DNA of 64,000 nucleotides, taken from positions 31,169,201 to 31,233,200 of the forward strand of contig NC_079364.1 of NCBI RefSeq assembly GCF_021018895.1, in the 5' to 3' direction. Made by a program: the position numbers and the translations under genes. Positions 25,701 to 38,491 of the stretch are shown piece after piece (the first letter of the stretch is position 1; every line of letters begins with the position of its first letter). The notes under the pieces were generated by a model, which saw only the letters and a program-made list of their open reading frames with translations, did no database searches and had not been told where the DNA came from. Source of the stretch: Seriola aureovittata (taxonomy: Eukaryota; Chordata; Actinopteri; Carangiformes; Carangidae).

Positions 25701-27643
25701 AACAATCTGACAGGAACTTCTGAGGAAGCAAACTGGCTCCATTAGTCTGTTGAGATAAGGTTCAGTTAATGTGGGATTTATGTCATCCTATCTCCAAATG
25801 ACTGTTTAGTTTTTAGACTCTTTAGATTTTCTTCTGTTCTGTGGCCCGGTGTCGGAGCTACTCCTGAGATCAGGTGTTCATTTATTAAGGCTGTTTTTAT
25901 GCTGTGTTTTCACACTGTACCGTGAAAGGGTTCAGGTGATATTCTGCACATACACAGTTGATGTTAGCTATAATAACAACATCATTAACTGGGACTTCAG
26001 AGATAAGCTTTCTATAGGCTTTCTCTCTAAATCTTTATGCCTATTTGAAGCATTCTAATTACATTGGATATGATATCAGCATCCACTGATACCCTGCCTG
26101 TCCACTGACGACGTCCCACTTTGGCTCTAGTGAGTTTTTAATTCACAAAATTGAATTTAGACGGACGACTTTGTTGCAGTCACTGTGAGACAGGTGGTAG
26201 ATTTCCAAGTGAAGCTGAATATGTGGGCAGGGTTGAGTTATGAGAGGGATTTAGATCAGATCCTGCAGATGTGAATCATGAAAAAGTGGCAATGGTTTCA
26301 TGAATACATCACCAGATATAGAGCTGAAAGATACAGACAGGAGACAGAGCTGTAGGACTGCTCACTACCACCCACACCTCTCTCTCCCGCCTTTTAGAGC
26401 ACAGGGGAGGAGAATGTGAGTTAAATGAATAAAATAGACCTCAATCACATTTAACTGTAAAAGTATTCAAGTATTTACATTCACCTCCAATTATGATATT
26501 GCGGTTCAGTGCTAATCAAACCATATTTGGCTACATTAACTAAAGATTTTATATTGTACAGGAAGAGAAAAGAGGAGACTTTTTATAAAAATATTCAAAT
26601 AACAAGACATAAATGAACAATAAACACCGGGACACTGGGATTTTTCATTTCACTATGTCTTTAAAGAGTGGAAGATAGAGACTTTACTTTGAGGCCATGT
26701 CCCACAAAGGCTGTCATCTGATGAGCAACCAGGGTCCCATGAGTCCCCCCAGGTGGGAGGATGTTTTTGTATTGATGGGCGGATGAAGCTTCATGAAGCT
26801 TTGGGGGCTTTTATTTCTATTTGTTCCAAATTTGTAGCTACAAACAAAGTGAGTACAGTCAGATCTTGCGGTTCGCAAAACGTATGCCCCGGAGTTGAAG
26901 TGCTACAACAGCTCACTAGTTTAGTCATTGCCTTATATGTGAAATAAAAGTCGTAGAAGTCTGTGTGTTACTATTTAAGCTGTTGTACTTTTGTTCAGAA
27001 GTGCTGCATTAAATGTAGATGTTACTGTGCAAAATGTTACAGTGAAATACTTATTGGTTTAGTTTAGTCCCAGTGTCACTTTGAGCTCAGGAATTGTAAC
27101 TGATTTGTTGATATATTTATGACATTTCATATGAGTTATTATGTGAGGTGAATGAAGAATGATATTCATTAAATTAGCTGGTTACTTTTATTACATTGTT
27201 ATTTCGTACCAGGTGGAAATATATTCAATTATATTTATGATTATGTCTCGTGTACAGTGACAGAACATGATAATGATGAATCTTTACCGCGGTTACAACA
27301 TATTTGTGCTGTTGCTGTAGCGTGTTTTACAGTATAATGTGGCATTCAGGTTTCACAGGTTGCTTTTAATATGAAAGTAGTGGAGGACAGGGAGAGATGG
27401 TTTTCCTCTAATTACTGCAGCCGCTGTGAAACAATCAGCAGTTTGGCAAGAAATACAAACCAGACATTAAAGCCATTAAAATACATACAAAAAGTAAACA
27501 CTGTTTAATTTTTCTGACAATGTTTCTGTGGTTGTGTGTTGCATGTCTAGCAGTTGGTTACTTTAGGTTCTGTGCATGCAATTATCCACTTATGCACTGA
27601 CTGACTGTCTTAACACAGGCAGAACTGGTTTTTGTATGTAAGA

Positions 27644-27644
<1 letters not shown>
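25701..27644. other. intronic DNA without recognisable gene
   Basis: AT-rich intron; no recognised gene, repeat end or motif cluster. Confidence 0.5.

Positions 27645-27685
<41 letters not shown>
27645..27685. repeat. (AC)n microsatellite
   Basis: 41 bp of uninterrupted AC. Confidence 0.97.
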
Positions 27686-27687
<2 letters not shown>

Positions 27688-30600
27688 AGAGACCCAGAGA
27701 AGGAGGGAGGGAAGAATCTCAGTTCAGGAGAACGAAGCTGTCGCTGCAGACCAACTTATCATTTTGATAGATTATTACATTCTTCTGATTAACCCTGTCC
27801 AGCCCTCACTTTTGTACAATCTGATGTAAAATATATGTGACATATATATATATATGTTTATTCATGATGAAAAACTGCCGCCGCACGACAGAGAAGAAGA
27901 GACGAGCGTTCACACCCAGGGGTCTTTGTCTAGGAAACGTTAGCTTCTGGGGGGAGGTTATCCAGATCTGAAACCTTCTTCACTCTCACAGCGCACATCC
28001 ACTTTCCCTCTGATACGAGCTCAGGATGCACAACAGCTGTTGTCATTAATCTTTTTTTTTTAACTTAGTGTTTATTTTGCCAGAGGACTTCATGATTATA
28101 AAACGAGAGTTGATGGATGTGTCAGTGTGGGAGTTCAGTCTTGACAAAAACATTGTTGTGACAAATACAGTGAGCACCCTTTTTGTAGATTTTAACTGGT
28201 TTATGTGGAGCAGGAGGCAACGGTGTCTGACCCATCATAGCGAAACAACCCATTGTTTCACTAATGGCCCATTGCTGCGACCCTCACATTAGACATATTA
28301 TTTATAATGATATTACATTTCTTATATACGCAGTTTATAAGAATTGTTTGGAATTTGGAATTGTTAAAACATTTCATCTCTCTGTAAGATCCTGTACGTC
28401 CTGCACTTGAGGACTTTATCTCAGAATCACCTCACAGTTGCTGTAAATCATTATTCTATAATCCAGACTGTGAGGGAAACTCGGCATGAACACGTCGATG
28501 ACAACAGCTGCATGATCAACATCACCACACCTGGTGGCAGAGAACAGAACAGTGTGTTGGATTGTATGAGATTTGGTGCAGAGTTGAAGGATACTGAGTT
28601 CATCCTGCCACAAACACACCACAGTGGAAAAGTATGACATCGCTGTATATCACCATGTTTCCTCTTGTCCTACTAAAGTCCATCAAATGAGATCACAGAG
28701 CTTTGCTGGAAAACTTTCAAAACTACCAAACGCAATGAAGCGCTTTCTGAACCAACAGTTATTAGTCACATGATGTCCATCATTCATATATATATTTATA
28801 TATAATATAAAAAGTATGTGTTATCTGAGAGTGAATCTTCAACTGCAGCTGTTTAAGCTCCAGTTGTAATTAATGACCAGTGGCTCATTATAAACTCAGA
28901 TGAAGTGTCTTTTTTCACAAATTAAGAATGTCTTTCAACAGATGTCATGAGAAACTGTTTTTATTTTAAAGTGTGAAAAAGTAGTAAAAGACTTGTTGCC
29001 TCTTAGTTTTTCAGATGTAATGTGTTTAATGCTGTGAGCACCACACACAGAATTACATTCACTTCCGTTGAACTGGGGAGGTGCTGAAAAGCCAGATCTC
29101 TCTTGGTTAATCGAGGCAGTTTTCTCTGACCTGAAGTCAAGTCTGGGAGAAATTAAGAATCTGAGAAAAATATAATTTCTCAAATCTAAGATTTTACCTC
29201 ACAGTTTTAATAGAGTCCAGATTTTATTGTCAGAATTCTAGTTGTTTTAATATTTTCCAAGAACTGTGAGAATCTTAAGAAAACATTTCTTTTCTTGTGG
29301 CCTTAACTCTATTCTGTGATTGAGTTATGTAACCTCAATAAGTTATGATGCATATCCCCCATCCCTCCCTGGGAGCCTGAGCTGAAGAAGACATCTGGAC
29401 TCAGGGACCGGCTGTGGGGAACAAAGGGCCTTTTCTGCTCCCTGTCACCCAGTTCTGTCCGCCTCTCAGTGGACACACAAACCACAGTTCATATTTCCCC
29501 TTTATCACTGCTGGAGTAATAAGAGCTCATGTCCAGTGATAATAGCACTTATCAAGGTTATCTTCTTATTGTGATGGGCAGTACATAAAGTCTGACCGGA
29601 TTCATCACATGGAAATTACATTTTCCAAATTCCCTAAACTAAACAGGTGATCACTGTAGTTTTAATAAACATTAACCGAACAGGAGGAAAGAAAGCGTTT
29701 GTTGAGGTAATGAAGATACGTGTATGGGCTGTTTGTGTTTTGACAGTTTTTGGACAGTAATGTCTGCAGCACAGAGGAATACGATGTATGAGGCTTTGGA
29801 TACACACATAATACTTTTTAATAGGTTATATTTATTGTTGGTTTGGGTCTGCCAGTCTTATGCTTTAACATTTTGAAAAAGACACTGAGTCTCTATAACA
29901 GTCTCTGTGCTGACTCAGTATCTGGTAAAGTCCCCGTCAGTCCTCATACATCTGAAATCAGGGCAGTCACATTAACTGACACAGCAAATAGTCTTTTATG
30001 GTGTAAATGTCTCAATGTACAACATTTTTGGATGCTACCGCCTTAAGATGGTGGTGTAATACATTTATAAAGGAATTCTAAAGAAATTATTTTAATTATG
30101 TTACAACAATTTCAGACTTAAAAGTCCTTCGTTAGTGTGAAAGCTGGAGTTTTTGCTAAAAGTCATAATCCTTGACTTTCTGTGCTAAAATTTAGCAGCT
30201 TGATAAACACAGGCCCAGAGGTTTGGTGTTGTGGAAACAGTGGAGTTGCTGGAGGAGGGGAGAGAGTTACTCAGTGTCCTGGTCTGGATTTCTACAGCTG
30301 GTCTCTGAACTGGGGATCTCTGCCAGTGTGTTGAATCATCAAAACTAGCAGTAATCCAACATGACTGTGGAGTAAAGGAAATCAACAGTTAACTCAACTG
30401 TCACAGATTTTATAATCTGACATGAAATGATGAATGTTTCCCTCTTTGAGTTTAAGCTACTTTGTATTAAGATGTAATTCTTTTCTGTTTCATTAGGCTG
30501 CTGGTCAGCAGGCCGACAGTGGTCACCAGCAGCAGCAGAAACCTTGAATAGAAAAAGCAGCACAGGAATGGATGGGTAGATGGATGCAGTTCACAGTATA

Positions 30601-31395
30601 AAGCAACAGAGTTGCATAATTTTGTGATTGTGATTTGCATAAGTCGACACCGCTGGTCGTGCTGCAGTGAACTGACAGGAACATGTTAGTGCTTGCATCA
30701 CATCCCTGTGGGCATTTCTGCACAATACACAGGCTGCTCACACTGCTGCTGTGTTCTGGGAAAGTGGTTTGAAAAGATAAGCATCTGTTAGTGTGTTTAT
30801 TTTGTTTTATCATTTAGTATCGGTTTTTATTATATGTGTCAAACTGACAAAACAGGGTATTTCCTGTCCATCATGAGGCAGAGGTGGTGCCATCCTGATC
30901 ATGTACACACACGAGGAGTTCTAGTGAATCGTGATGAATTTCCAAAAGGATAATAATAATGTCAGCCTGTGCATTTGACATCATGACATTTAAAGACTAA
31001 ATTAAATGACTGAAAAAAATAATCAACAGATCAAACTAGAATGAAACAAATGTTTCTTTCTGCTGTACAACAAACCTCACCAAATGACGGTTTTTGATCT
31101 TTTTTTTTTTTTTTTGTCATTGTGACATGTTTTTTTCTGTGTTTATTGTCTTTAATAATATCTGAAATACACAAACTTTAATTATTCCAGGTCAAGAGGT
31201 CGTTTAACATCAGGTAGATGAATCAGTAAACTTCGGCTTTGCTTTAGCATTCATCTAATGACTTAGCAGCTGAACACCCTCGTCCTTGCTCTGACTCTGA
31301 TCCTCTGCATCACTGGTTGTGAACAACTGTCAGACCTGACAGATTTACTTGCATCTCATTAGCAATATGAATTATTACTAATATCCTTAAGGAAA
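27686..31395. other. intronic DNA without recognisable gene
   Basis: Contains short AT tracts at 27840-27855 and 28785-28806 and a T-rich run at 31097-31114. The stretch 29350-29560 is unique-looking, with mixed composition and a GATAA pair, and could be conserved non-coding sequence, but nothing in it is decisive. Confidence 0.45.
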
Positions 31396-31560
31396 GTCTC
31401 TTTTCTTCTTCTTCTGCAGTTTTGGCATTCCTTTCCAGGTGCACTGTGCTGATTACAATACAGCGCCACCAAATTGGCGTCATGCAAGTTACAAATTAGG
31501 AAAGTTAGAAAATAGTGTTTGCACAAAATTCATATTTCTCTATGCAGGAAAAGGGAAGAT
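31396..31560 (+). repeat. dispersed repeat, copy 2 (partner at 8805-9020)
   Basis: Same order of blocks as the copy at 8805: TTCTTCTTCTTCTGCAG, then TACAGCGCCACC, then CTATGCAGGAAAA. Same orientation, about 22.6 kb apart. Confidence 0.6.
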
Positions 31561-32571
31561 AGTGTTGTTAGTAGAAAGTCAGTTTTAGCAGTTTGTAGTC
31601 CAGTACCTAGTATATCTTCACTTTGTGTGCTGACACAGACTCATCTCTACTGAATCTCTCCTCTTGCCATTGGTTTTATATGTTTAATGGGCATTATAGT
31701 TTTCAAGCCTGTTCAAACTAACCTGACCCTGAGTGTTTGTCTATGGTTTGAACTGAATTCTTGAACAGCTAAAGCTTTCTGCACATCTCACAGATACTTA
31801 TGTAAGCCCAGACCCACAGAATCTATTGTTTGCTATTGTTTGTGTCACTGAATGTTACTGGGAATAATTCAGACAGAAACATACATTACATTTTGTAGTT
31901 GAACACAAACAGAACATGAAATAACAGCTGGAACAGTTATAAAGTAAATAAAGTCTGTTATTGGTTTGTGCTAAAGCCGCATAGTTTCAGAACAACAGCT
32001 TTTACATGAGGCTTTACAGAGAATCAGCAGGAATGTACAAACCATGACTCTTTATTCTCACTCATTTATTTCACTCCCATGGAAATCTCAAACACTCCTA
32101 AATTACAAAGATTTATAGTTTATCAGCACTTGTAAATTTTCACATTGTTAACACTTAAGTCATCTTTAACTAGAGGACCACAATGGAAAAAAAAATCATT
32201 CAATCATCTTCATTTTGTTTGTAATTCTTGAGAAAAGAAGAACATGTGTGTCACAATCAAAACCACGAGTGGTTGATGCTCATACATGTCAGAACACATT
32301 TACACAAAGGTGAACCTTTAACTTCCTCACGTCGCCCACTGGACACCTCGTCAGCCGTGCTCACTCAGAGATTAGCTGTGCGAGTAATAACGCAGCCCTG
32401 CTCATTCACTTGAATGGGAGAAGTGCTGCAACACGATATAACGGCGCTGCGTTGGCCAATCAATGTGCAGATGTGCAGTTTCAGGATCATAACTCTGTGT
32501 CTCACCAGCACATGAAACAACACATCCCCACCCACTCTCCACCAACGCAGCCCCTTGGTTTGTTTTAGCAC
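31561..32571. other. intronic DNA without recognisable gene
   Basis: No coding frame or named repeat recognised. Confidence 0.5.
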
Positions 32572-33110
32572 AAGGTCAAGTCAAATTTTATCTATATAGC
32601 CCGATATCACAAATTACAAATGTGTCTAAAGGGGCTTTATAATCTGTACAGCACACGACAGCCTCCGTCCTTAGACCCTCATATTGCATAAGGAATAACC
32701 CCCCCCAAAAAAAAAAAAAAAAAAACGGTAAGAACAGGAAAACAAACATGGAGGAAACCTCAGGAAGAAGAAGTGAGGAGGCATCGTTCCTCCAGGATGG
32801 ACAGACATGCGGTAGATGATGTCTTTAATGACAACATTAAAGACTATAAACATTACTGAACAATATGATCTAGGAGGAGGTTTAGCAACTTCCAGGGGCT
32901 GCCAAACAGCCACGCAACCTCATGTCCACCATGAAGACCTGGAAAGAAAACACACCACTTAAACATACAAGAGACAAACCCAAGCACATCATTCATATGT
33001 ATAGGAGAAGGAAGCAAACCCACAAAAGGGGAGCCAGAGAGCATCCTGGGTAGGTCTTTTTTGTGATTATTGGTGCTGACATGGATTATAGTTTTGCTAA
33101 AGCTGGTGGT
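32572..33110. repeat. teleost interspersed repeat ('tatatagcccgatatcac' type)
   Basis: The segment starting 'aagtcaaattttatctatat' and 'agcccgatatcacaaattac', followed by 'ggggctttataatctgtac', the 'gtccttagaccctc' block, a C-run/poly-A at 32699-32724 and 'ggaggaaacctcaggaag', is a very common dispersed sequence in percomorph genomes. The right boundary is uncertain. No transposase or reverse transcriptase is encoded, so the element is non-autonomous. Confidence 0.75.
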
Positions 33111-33504
33111 GGAGTGTGCCTCGGTTCCCTGTTTCTCCCTGTGTGATGCCAGCACCCCATATCAGAAGCTCTGGCCCCGGTGATGTTAACCCTGTCGACG
33201 GAGTTGGAGGAGACACACAGGCCTACGGGATGACCAACAGGACGAGAGGGGTGGCTGACCAGGCCACACAATTGGTTGTTTGCTCTTGCGAGCTCTTCCA
33301 TACCACAGAACAGTGACCGGATCGCCAGAACGTGTTTCAACATTCAGTTTGCAATGACTGGAGTCAGTTCAACTTTAACATGAACCGTTTGTCAAAGTGT
33401 CACTAAAAATAATGATGGGAGTTGATGGGAATCAGTCAGATCTGAATTAGACCTCTGATGAAACACGCTCGGCCCGGTGTAGATCTCAGCTCGACAGTCT
33501 AAAT

Positions 33505-33890
33505 CAGGGGTCGGCAAGTACGTTTGGCCTCGGGCCAATTTTTTTCTAATCCATTAGATGGCAGCCAGAAAATAATCAAAGGCTAATTAAAGAAATTGAT
33601 TGATAAAATGCAACTGGAATTTACTGTTCACATGTGGTGCTGTGGACCACACTCATATATTATACATATCACACATCGCATGTCCACTATTTCAGAGGTC
33701 TGTCAACAACAGAACCTTTGGAAATTCTTGTCCGAACTTTTCAGAATTAAAGCTCACAATTGCTTGGAATAAAGCATTGCTGCAAAAAGAAAAAAAAAAA
33801 AAAACTTTCTCATGCTCTTATTTTGTCGGCAAAATCGCTAAAGAGGAAGTGATTCTGTGAGTAACTGTTGGCACCAGTTACTGACCACTG
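33505..33890. mobile_element. hAT-like MITE with target-site duplication
   Basis: The left end reads CAGGGGTCGGCAAG and the right end reverse-complemented reads CAGTGGTCAGTAAC, 10 of 14 identical. CAGGGGTCGGCAA is a familiar hAT-family end. The 8-mers outside the ends are GTCTAAAT (33497-33504) and GTCTAAAA (33891-33898), a 7-of-8 match of the length hAT insertion produces. The 386-bp interior has no transposase and includes a poly-A at 33786-33803. It lies inside the chsy1 intron. Confidence 0.85.
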
Positions 33891-34129
33891 GTCTAAAAAT
33901 CAGCAGCTGTCTGTGGCCTGTGCAGTCACTCACCAGCAGTCGGCAGGTTAGATGGCTAATATTGATGAAGTCATCTGGTGTCATGACGCTGTTGTTGGTA
34001 CGACCACATCCCATCACACAGATCAATACCAGACCTATTGTTGAGCTGTCTTATGTGTAAGAAGCTTTTCCCGGAGTTGAGAAATTAGTTTGGACAGAGC
34101 GCCCTCGTTTACAGAAGGTCCAATTACAG

Positions 34130-34165
34130 CAGTATAATGCTGTCTCCAATTAGATTTGCATGGCC
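34130..34165 (+). promoter_or_regulatory. octamer plus homeodomain-like site cluster
   Basis: CCAATTACAGCAG ... TGCTGTCTCCAATTAG forms a small imperfect palindrome and is followed by ATTTGCAT (34154-34161), the reverse of the POU-factor octamer ATGCAAAT, overlapping the region of a CAATTAG homeodomain-type core. The surrounding stretch (34070-34300) is not obviously repetitive. A role as an intronic enhancer is an inference from motif content only. Confidence 0.3.
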
Positions 34166-34527
34166 CTCTCGGAGGCAGGCACTGCCTATTGTCCTGCAGA
34201 TTAAACCCAGCCAGAGTGGCAGCCATGCTGTCTCACCTACTGCTCTGACTGAGCCTCAGGCTTCACTTCCTCTGCCTACTCTTGCTGTCGTTGCTGCAAC
34301 AAGCCTCCCAGCATCGCATATATTTACATCCAAACACACACATATGAACATGGTCTGTTGTAATGATGGATAACTGTTGACTTTTGACATTCAGTTTTTT
34401 TTTTTTTGCAGACAAAGAAACACAATGAGAATATACATAGACTCAGTAAATGTTTAACCACAAATTTTGTATTCCAGCAATTTAGTGCTGAACTTGAGAT
34501 ATCTTGACTTTTATTCTTTAATCACTG

Positions 34528-34696
34528 TATTTCCCATAATGCAACTCTTTTCATCAGGCAACTCTGTCCAGTAAATGTCCTTGCCTTTCAAATGTCGTGA
34601 GCTTTCTGTTGTTAATTTATATCCCTAAAGTCCAAGCTGATATAACCCTGATGACATCACTATGACATCATCAGGGGTTATTTTGTCAGACTTGAC
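34528..34696. repeat. palindromic dispersed element
   Basis: Arms at 34630-34654 and 34668-34696 form an imperfect inverted repeat (outer GTCCAAG.../...GACTTGAC; inner AACCCTGATGA/TCATCAGGGGTT). About 90 bp to the left lies ATTTCCCATAATGCAAC (34529-34545), whose exact reverse complement is at 52538-52554, also about 108 bp from a TGATGATGTCATC palindrome. The same pairing in opposite orientation suggests one repeat family. Confidence 0.6.
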
Positions 34697-34893
34697 AAAT
34701 GCCCCCAGAGCCAACAAAGACATTATACAAGCGTGTTGTATAATAAGTGAGTGAGTGAATTCACTGGGACGTGAGTCTGTCACTATAATGACAACTTTAT
34801 GACATTTGGAGACGTCTGAGTTATGAAGTCTTCAGAGCTTCACTCCTTCAGCCTTTTGTTTTAGTTAGCTTTTTAAAGTTATTTATGGTACAA

Positions 34894-34936
34894 CTCACAA
34901 CACCCTCTGTTTTTGAGAAAGACAGGGTGTTGTGAG
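34894..34936. repeat. perfect 13-bp hairpin
   Basis: CTCACAACACCCT (34894-34906) and AGGGTGTTGTGAG (34924-34936) are exact reverse complements separated by 17 nt. There is no U-run of the kind a bacterial terminator would need, and the context is vertebrate intron. Too short for a microRNA precursor by itself. Confidence 0.8.
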
Positions 34937-36030
34937 AAAGAAAAGAAAAAACTTTCCCAGTTGAAATTTGCAGTTGGAGGAAGCACACACCCAGTCACAG
35001 ATCACCTTCCCTGTGTATTAATATGTATTAATTAGTAAATGAAGCTGGTCTCTGGTGTTGGTTTTTCAGGATCTCTTGTCTTGAGTTTTGCCAGACTGAA
35101 GAGTGATTCTCTGCAGAGACTCAATTTCAAGGCATTTGCTTGTGGTGTGTAGCAGTGTGATTGTTTAGGTTGTGAAGCCCTGCAGGATAATGGTATCATT
35201 TCCCAGTGTAGTCACAGCGTGGGCTCAGGCTGTGTTCATTGGTTTGGCATCTCCCTTCACTTCAGATAACTTTGTCCTCTGTCATTGAATGTGTTACTGG
35301 TTTGATAACACTGTTTCTCTTGCTTTGCTTTGATTATTGTGTTTGTATTGACTCGGTTGAAGGTATGGGTTATGTAATAGGGTTATTACCAAACTTAAAA
35401 AATACATAGTATCTGAAGATTCAATGTACAAGGCTTCACAAGCCAAGCCTAATATAAAGTGTTAACACAGCTTATTTAAAATGAGTTGCATAAGCAGCCA
35501 CTCTGCTTATCATCTTCCCAGAGTTATCTCCATAACAGCCGAGTTTGAAATGAAGCACACGAGGCTTCAACTTCCAGCAGTAACTTGTGACTTACCTTTG
35601 TCTTCCCCTTGTCTGAGAACCATTTTAGTTGATGTTGTGAGGTTAATGACTGTGAAGAAATCGTACTAATGAGTCGTAAGTTGCAACGGTGACCACAAAA
35701 GTGGAGGTCATATAATTAGGAAGCGGGCTAATGATGGTGAAGCCGCAGGAGAGAGACATAAACATCCTGAGCGATTGGCTGTCAGCTGATGACCACCGGT
35801 GTTAACCTGCTGGATACAGTCTGAGCCGGCACACAGCTCCCCCCCAGCATCACTATCAACTGAGCTACCTGGAAAAACACTGAGGGAATGGAAGGGAAAC
35901 CACTCAAACTGATCAACGTTTGTCCCATAAAGGAAATAAATACAGGGAAGTGGCAGCAACTGAATTAAATGCAATTAGATAAAGGTAAAGGGTGCAGCAG
36001 CAGGATAAACATGGACAGAGAGAGAAATGT
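34937..36030. other. intronic DNA without recognisable gene
   Basis: No gene or named repeat recognised. Confidence 0.5.
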
Positions 36031-36490
36031 GCCCAACACCGAAGTTCTTGAGATTTTCAGTATTTTTTTTTTTTTTTTCTCGCAGAACCACAGTAAATAT
36101 CTTCAGTGATTTTATTCATGACAACTGCAGGGATGAATATTTTTATATCCAGAAGAGCACTTTACAAACAGCGTGTGAGCAAAAAGAAATTGAAGTCCCA
36201 ACCTATTATCCTGTCAATCGATGCCCGTGCACTGTGGGATATGATAAAACAGGCAGCAGCAGGACTCGCTGTCTAATAATGTTAGCTAATGAAATTGATG
36301 TGAAAATGTATCAGTGGATTCACCATGAGAGGTGGGGGTGCGCGTCCCCACCTCACTCACAATGCTTATTAATTAAGGCTTCAATGGCAATTTTTTTTTT
36401 TTTTAAATGCATCAGTGATGCAGCTGCAATCACAACATTTATAACTCACCCCTGTGTTTATCTTTCTCTCTGCTCCGGTTGCACATCAGG
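36031..36490. promoter_or_regulatory. possible conserved non-coding element with hairpin
   Basis: Between two T-rich runs (36063-36079 and 36391-36404) lies non-repetitive sequence with several AT-rich homeodomain-like cores (TTAGCTAATGAAATTGATG around 36282; TTATTAATTAAGG around 36366). At 36329-36354 GAGGTGGGG and CCCCACCTC form a 9-bp stem around an 8-nt loop. A long open frame crosses the region but shows no recognisable protein, so I do not call it coding. Confidence 0.25.
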
Positions 36491-37494
36491 TGTCAAATAT
36501 ATGCAGCTCTTTGTGTCAATGTGCTATTACACCTGAATGAAGCCAGGAGGAGCATTAATGAAAAAGACAAAAAGCCATTAGCTTTACAGACAGATGACAC
36601 CAGCAGTGTTAAAATGTATCTGCATAAATATCGTTAGATTAAAGTGCAGGTATTGTTTTCTGTTTGAAGGAAAACTACATGAATTTTTAATAAGTTGTTG
36701 AACATGCAGTGGCCTGGTTTTCAGACCCTTCACCTCTGAAGGCACCGCTTGGCTCAAGACTTCCATTAATGACAAGCTTACAGTGTGTTTTGATTGGCAG
36801 GCTGCCCTCTCTAAGGTACAGAGGAGCACAGGTTAAAGCCATGGAAAAGCAAAGAGTTGCTCTGGCAGTTCCTGTGATCGTATTCAGCTTCAGGTATCAT
36901 TTTCCATAGCTCTCAGGCACGTCCTGTCTCATTCCCCGTACAGCCTTTCCCCCGGGGATCAGGCTTGTGGCCGCATTCCAGAGCCTTCCTCTCAAATTAG
37001 ACTTTCTGGGCGCTGCAGCCGTTCTGATGCTCCCTTCACTGAAAGGCAACAACACAAACCCTGCCTTCTTGACCACGGCTGAGATCCTGCCAGCGGCTCC
37101 AAAACAGCTGTCCCAGTGTTCACACTTTTAGCCTCCTGCAATTTGAGGAACAGTAGGTTTGTAAAGCTCCAGCAGGTCTGCAGTAAACACTCACTCACTC
37201 ACTAGTTGTCAGCAGTGGACTGTGCAGTGCGTGTTGTACAGCATAACCCCTGAGGCCCTTCAACTGGAGCCTGCATCAGCAGAACACTGAAGGATACTGG
37301 TTAAGTGTCTTTACATGCACATAAACCAGCATATACAGTATTTTTGATTAGAGATAATAAATGATATCTGAAAAATATGAAGAGGAAAATAAATGATATA
37401 TTAATACATAAGAATATTTTACTACCAATGTTTACAGATCTTTCAGAATAAAGAAATCATTTGTAATTGTAATTTGTCTGTAATAACCTTTTTT

Positions 37495-37690
37495 TTTATT
37501 TTTTTTTTAACATGTAGCACATTAATAGGAGACTTTATCTCCTTATTGACAAAAACCATTGAACAGTTTTACACACCATTGGACTAATTAATGGTTACCT
37601 GAAGCCATTGTATCCCACACTAAAGAGAGCCTTTTACAATAAGCTGGCTAACAGCCTTGTGTCATCATTCATCCTCTTATGTTTCTCCTC
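37495..37690. promoter_or_regulatory. possible conserved non-coding element upstream of the chsy1 last exon
   Basis: Non-repetitive stretch with AT-rich motifs (ACATTAATAGG, GGACTAATTAATGG) about 1 kb before the last exon. Character only; conservation was not testable. Confidence 0.2.
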
Positions 37691-37901
37691 CTCCTCCTGA
37701 GGTGAAGAGACTCAGAGAGCAGGAGGGAGTGGTTGATCTCAGCCTCAAAGTCGACAACGATTCAACTCACTCTCAGACAAATGGGCTCAACTGTTACGTA
37801 CAGTTGAAGTTTTTAGCTCGTTGCACTCAAGGATAGCGAGCAAATACAGCTTCAGTGTGTCTCACTCTCTCTGCTAAGGCCTCTCCTCTGAGCTGCTGTC
37901 T

Positions 37902-38006
<105 letters not shown>

Positions 38007-38491
38007 TGGAGCAGCTCACCCACGCCCTCTTGTAAACAGGCAGGGAAGAGGGAGACAGGCCAAGAGGCAAAAATCCCTCTTCAGAGTCGTGATTCAAGTG
38101 GCAGTCAAGGCTCCTTATTGTCGGAACTAATTACAGTATTGGTTTATTATAGTAACCATGACAATAATTAAATTTTCTCACTTACACTGATATAACCTGC
38201 ATCCCAATTTTTGATTTGGGCTATAAAAGAGGAGTTAACTGTAACTAAATTCCAATAAAGGAAGTCCATTTTATATCATATGTTCTAAAGAACCTCTGGT
38301 CAAAATGGTTTCATGGAAGTAAACTATTCACTTCACATGTTCTTGCAGCATCATGGCTCTGCTGGTCATCCCTGAACCTTCATTTGTCACAGGTGGCTGT
38401 GACAGTTTGCATTTTGATTGAAATAAATGTGTAATAGTGAAGATCCAGTGTTCCAGTGGCTCTAACACAGATCCTTTTCCTGTCTCCACAG

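Noticed and set aside
33086..33343. Open frames on both strands, 66-85 codons
   Set aside because: Considered as a retrotransposon coding fragment, but no zinc knuckle, endonuclease or reverse transcriptase motif could be recognised.
34894..34936. Hairpin as rho-independent terminator
   Set aside because: Vertebrate intron and no U-run; bacterial-type termination does not apply.
36027..36536. 169-codon open frame on the + strand
   Set aside because: Crosses poly-T runs, shows no domain and no codon signature; treated as intron.
38456..38491. Extension of the chsy1 reading frame upstream to an ATG at 38456
   Set aside because: These bases include the pyrimidine tract and CAG acceptor; CHSY1 homology begins exactly at 38492.
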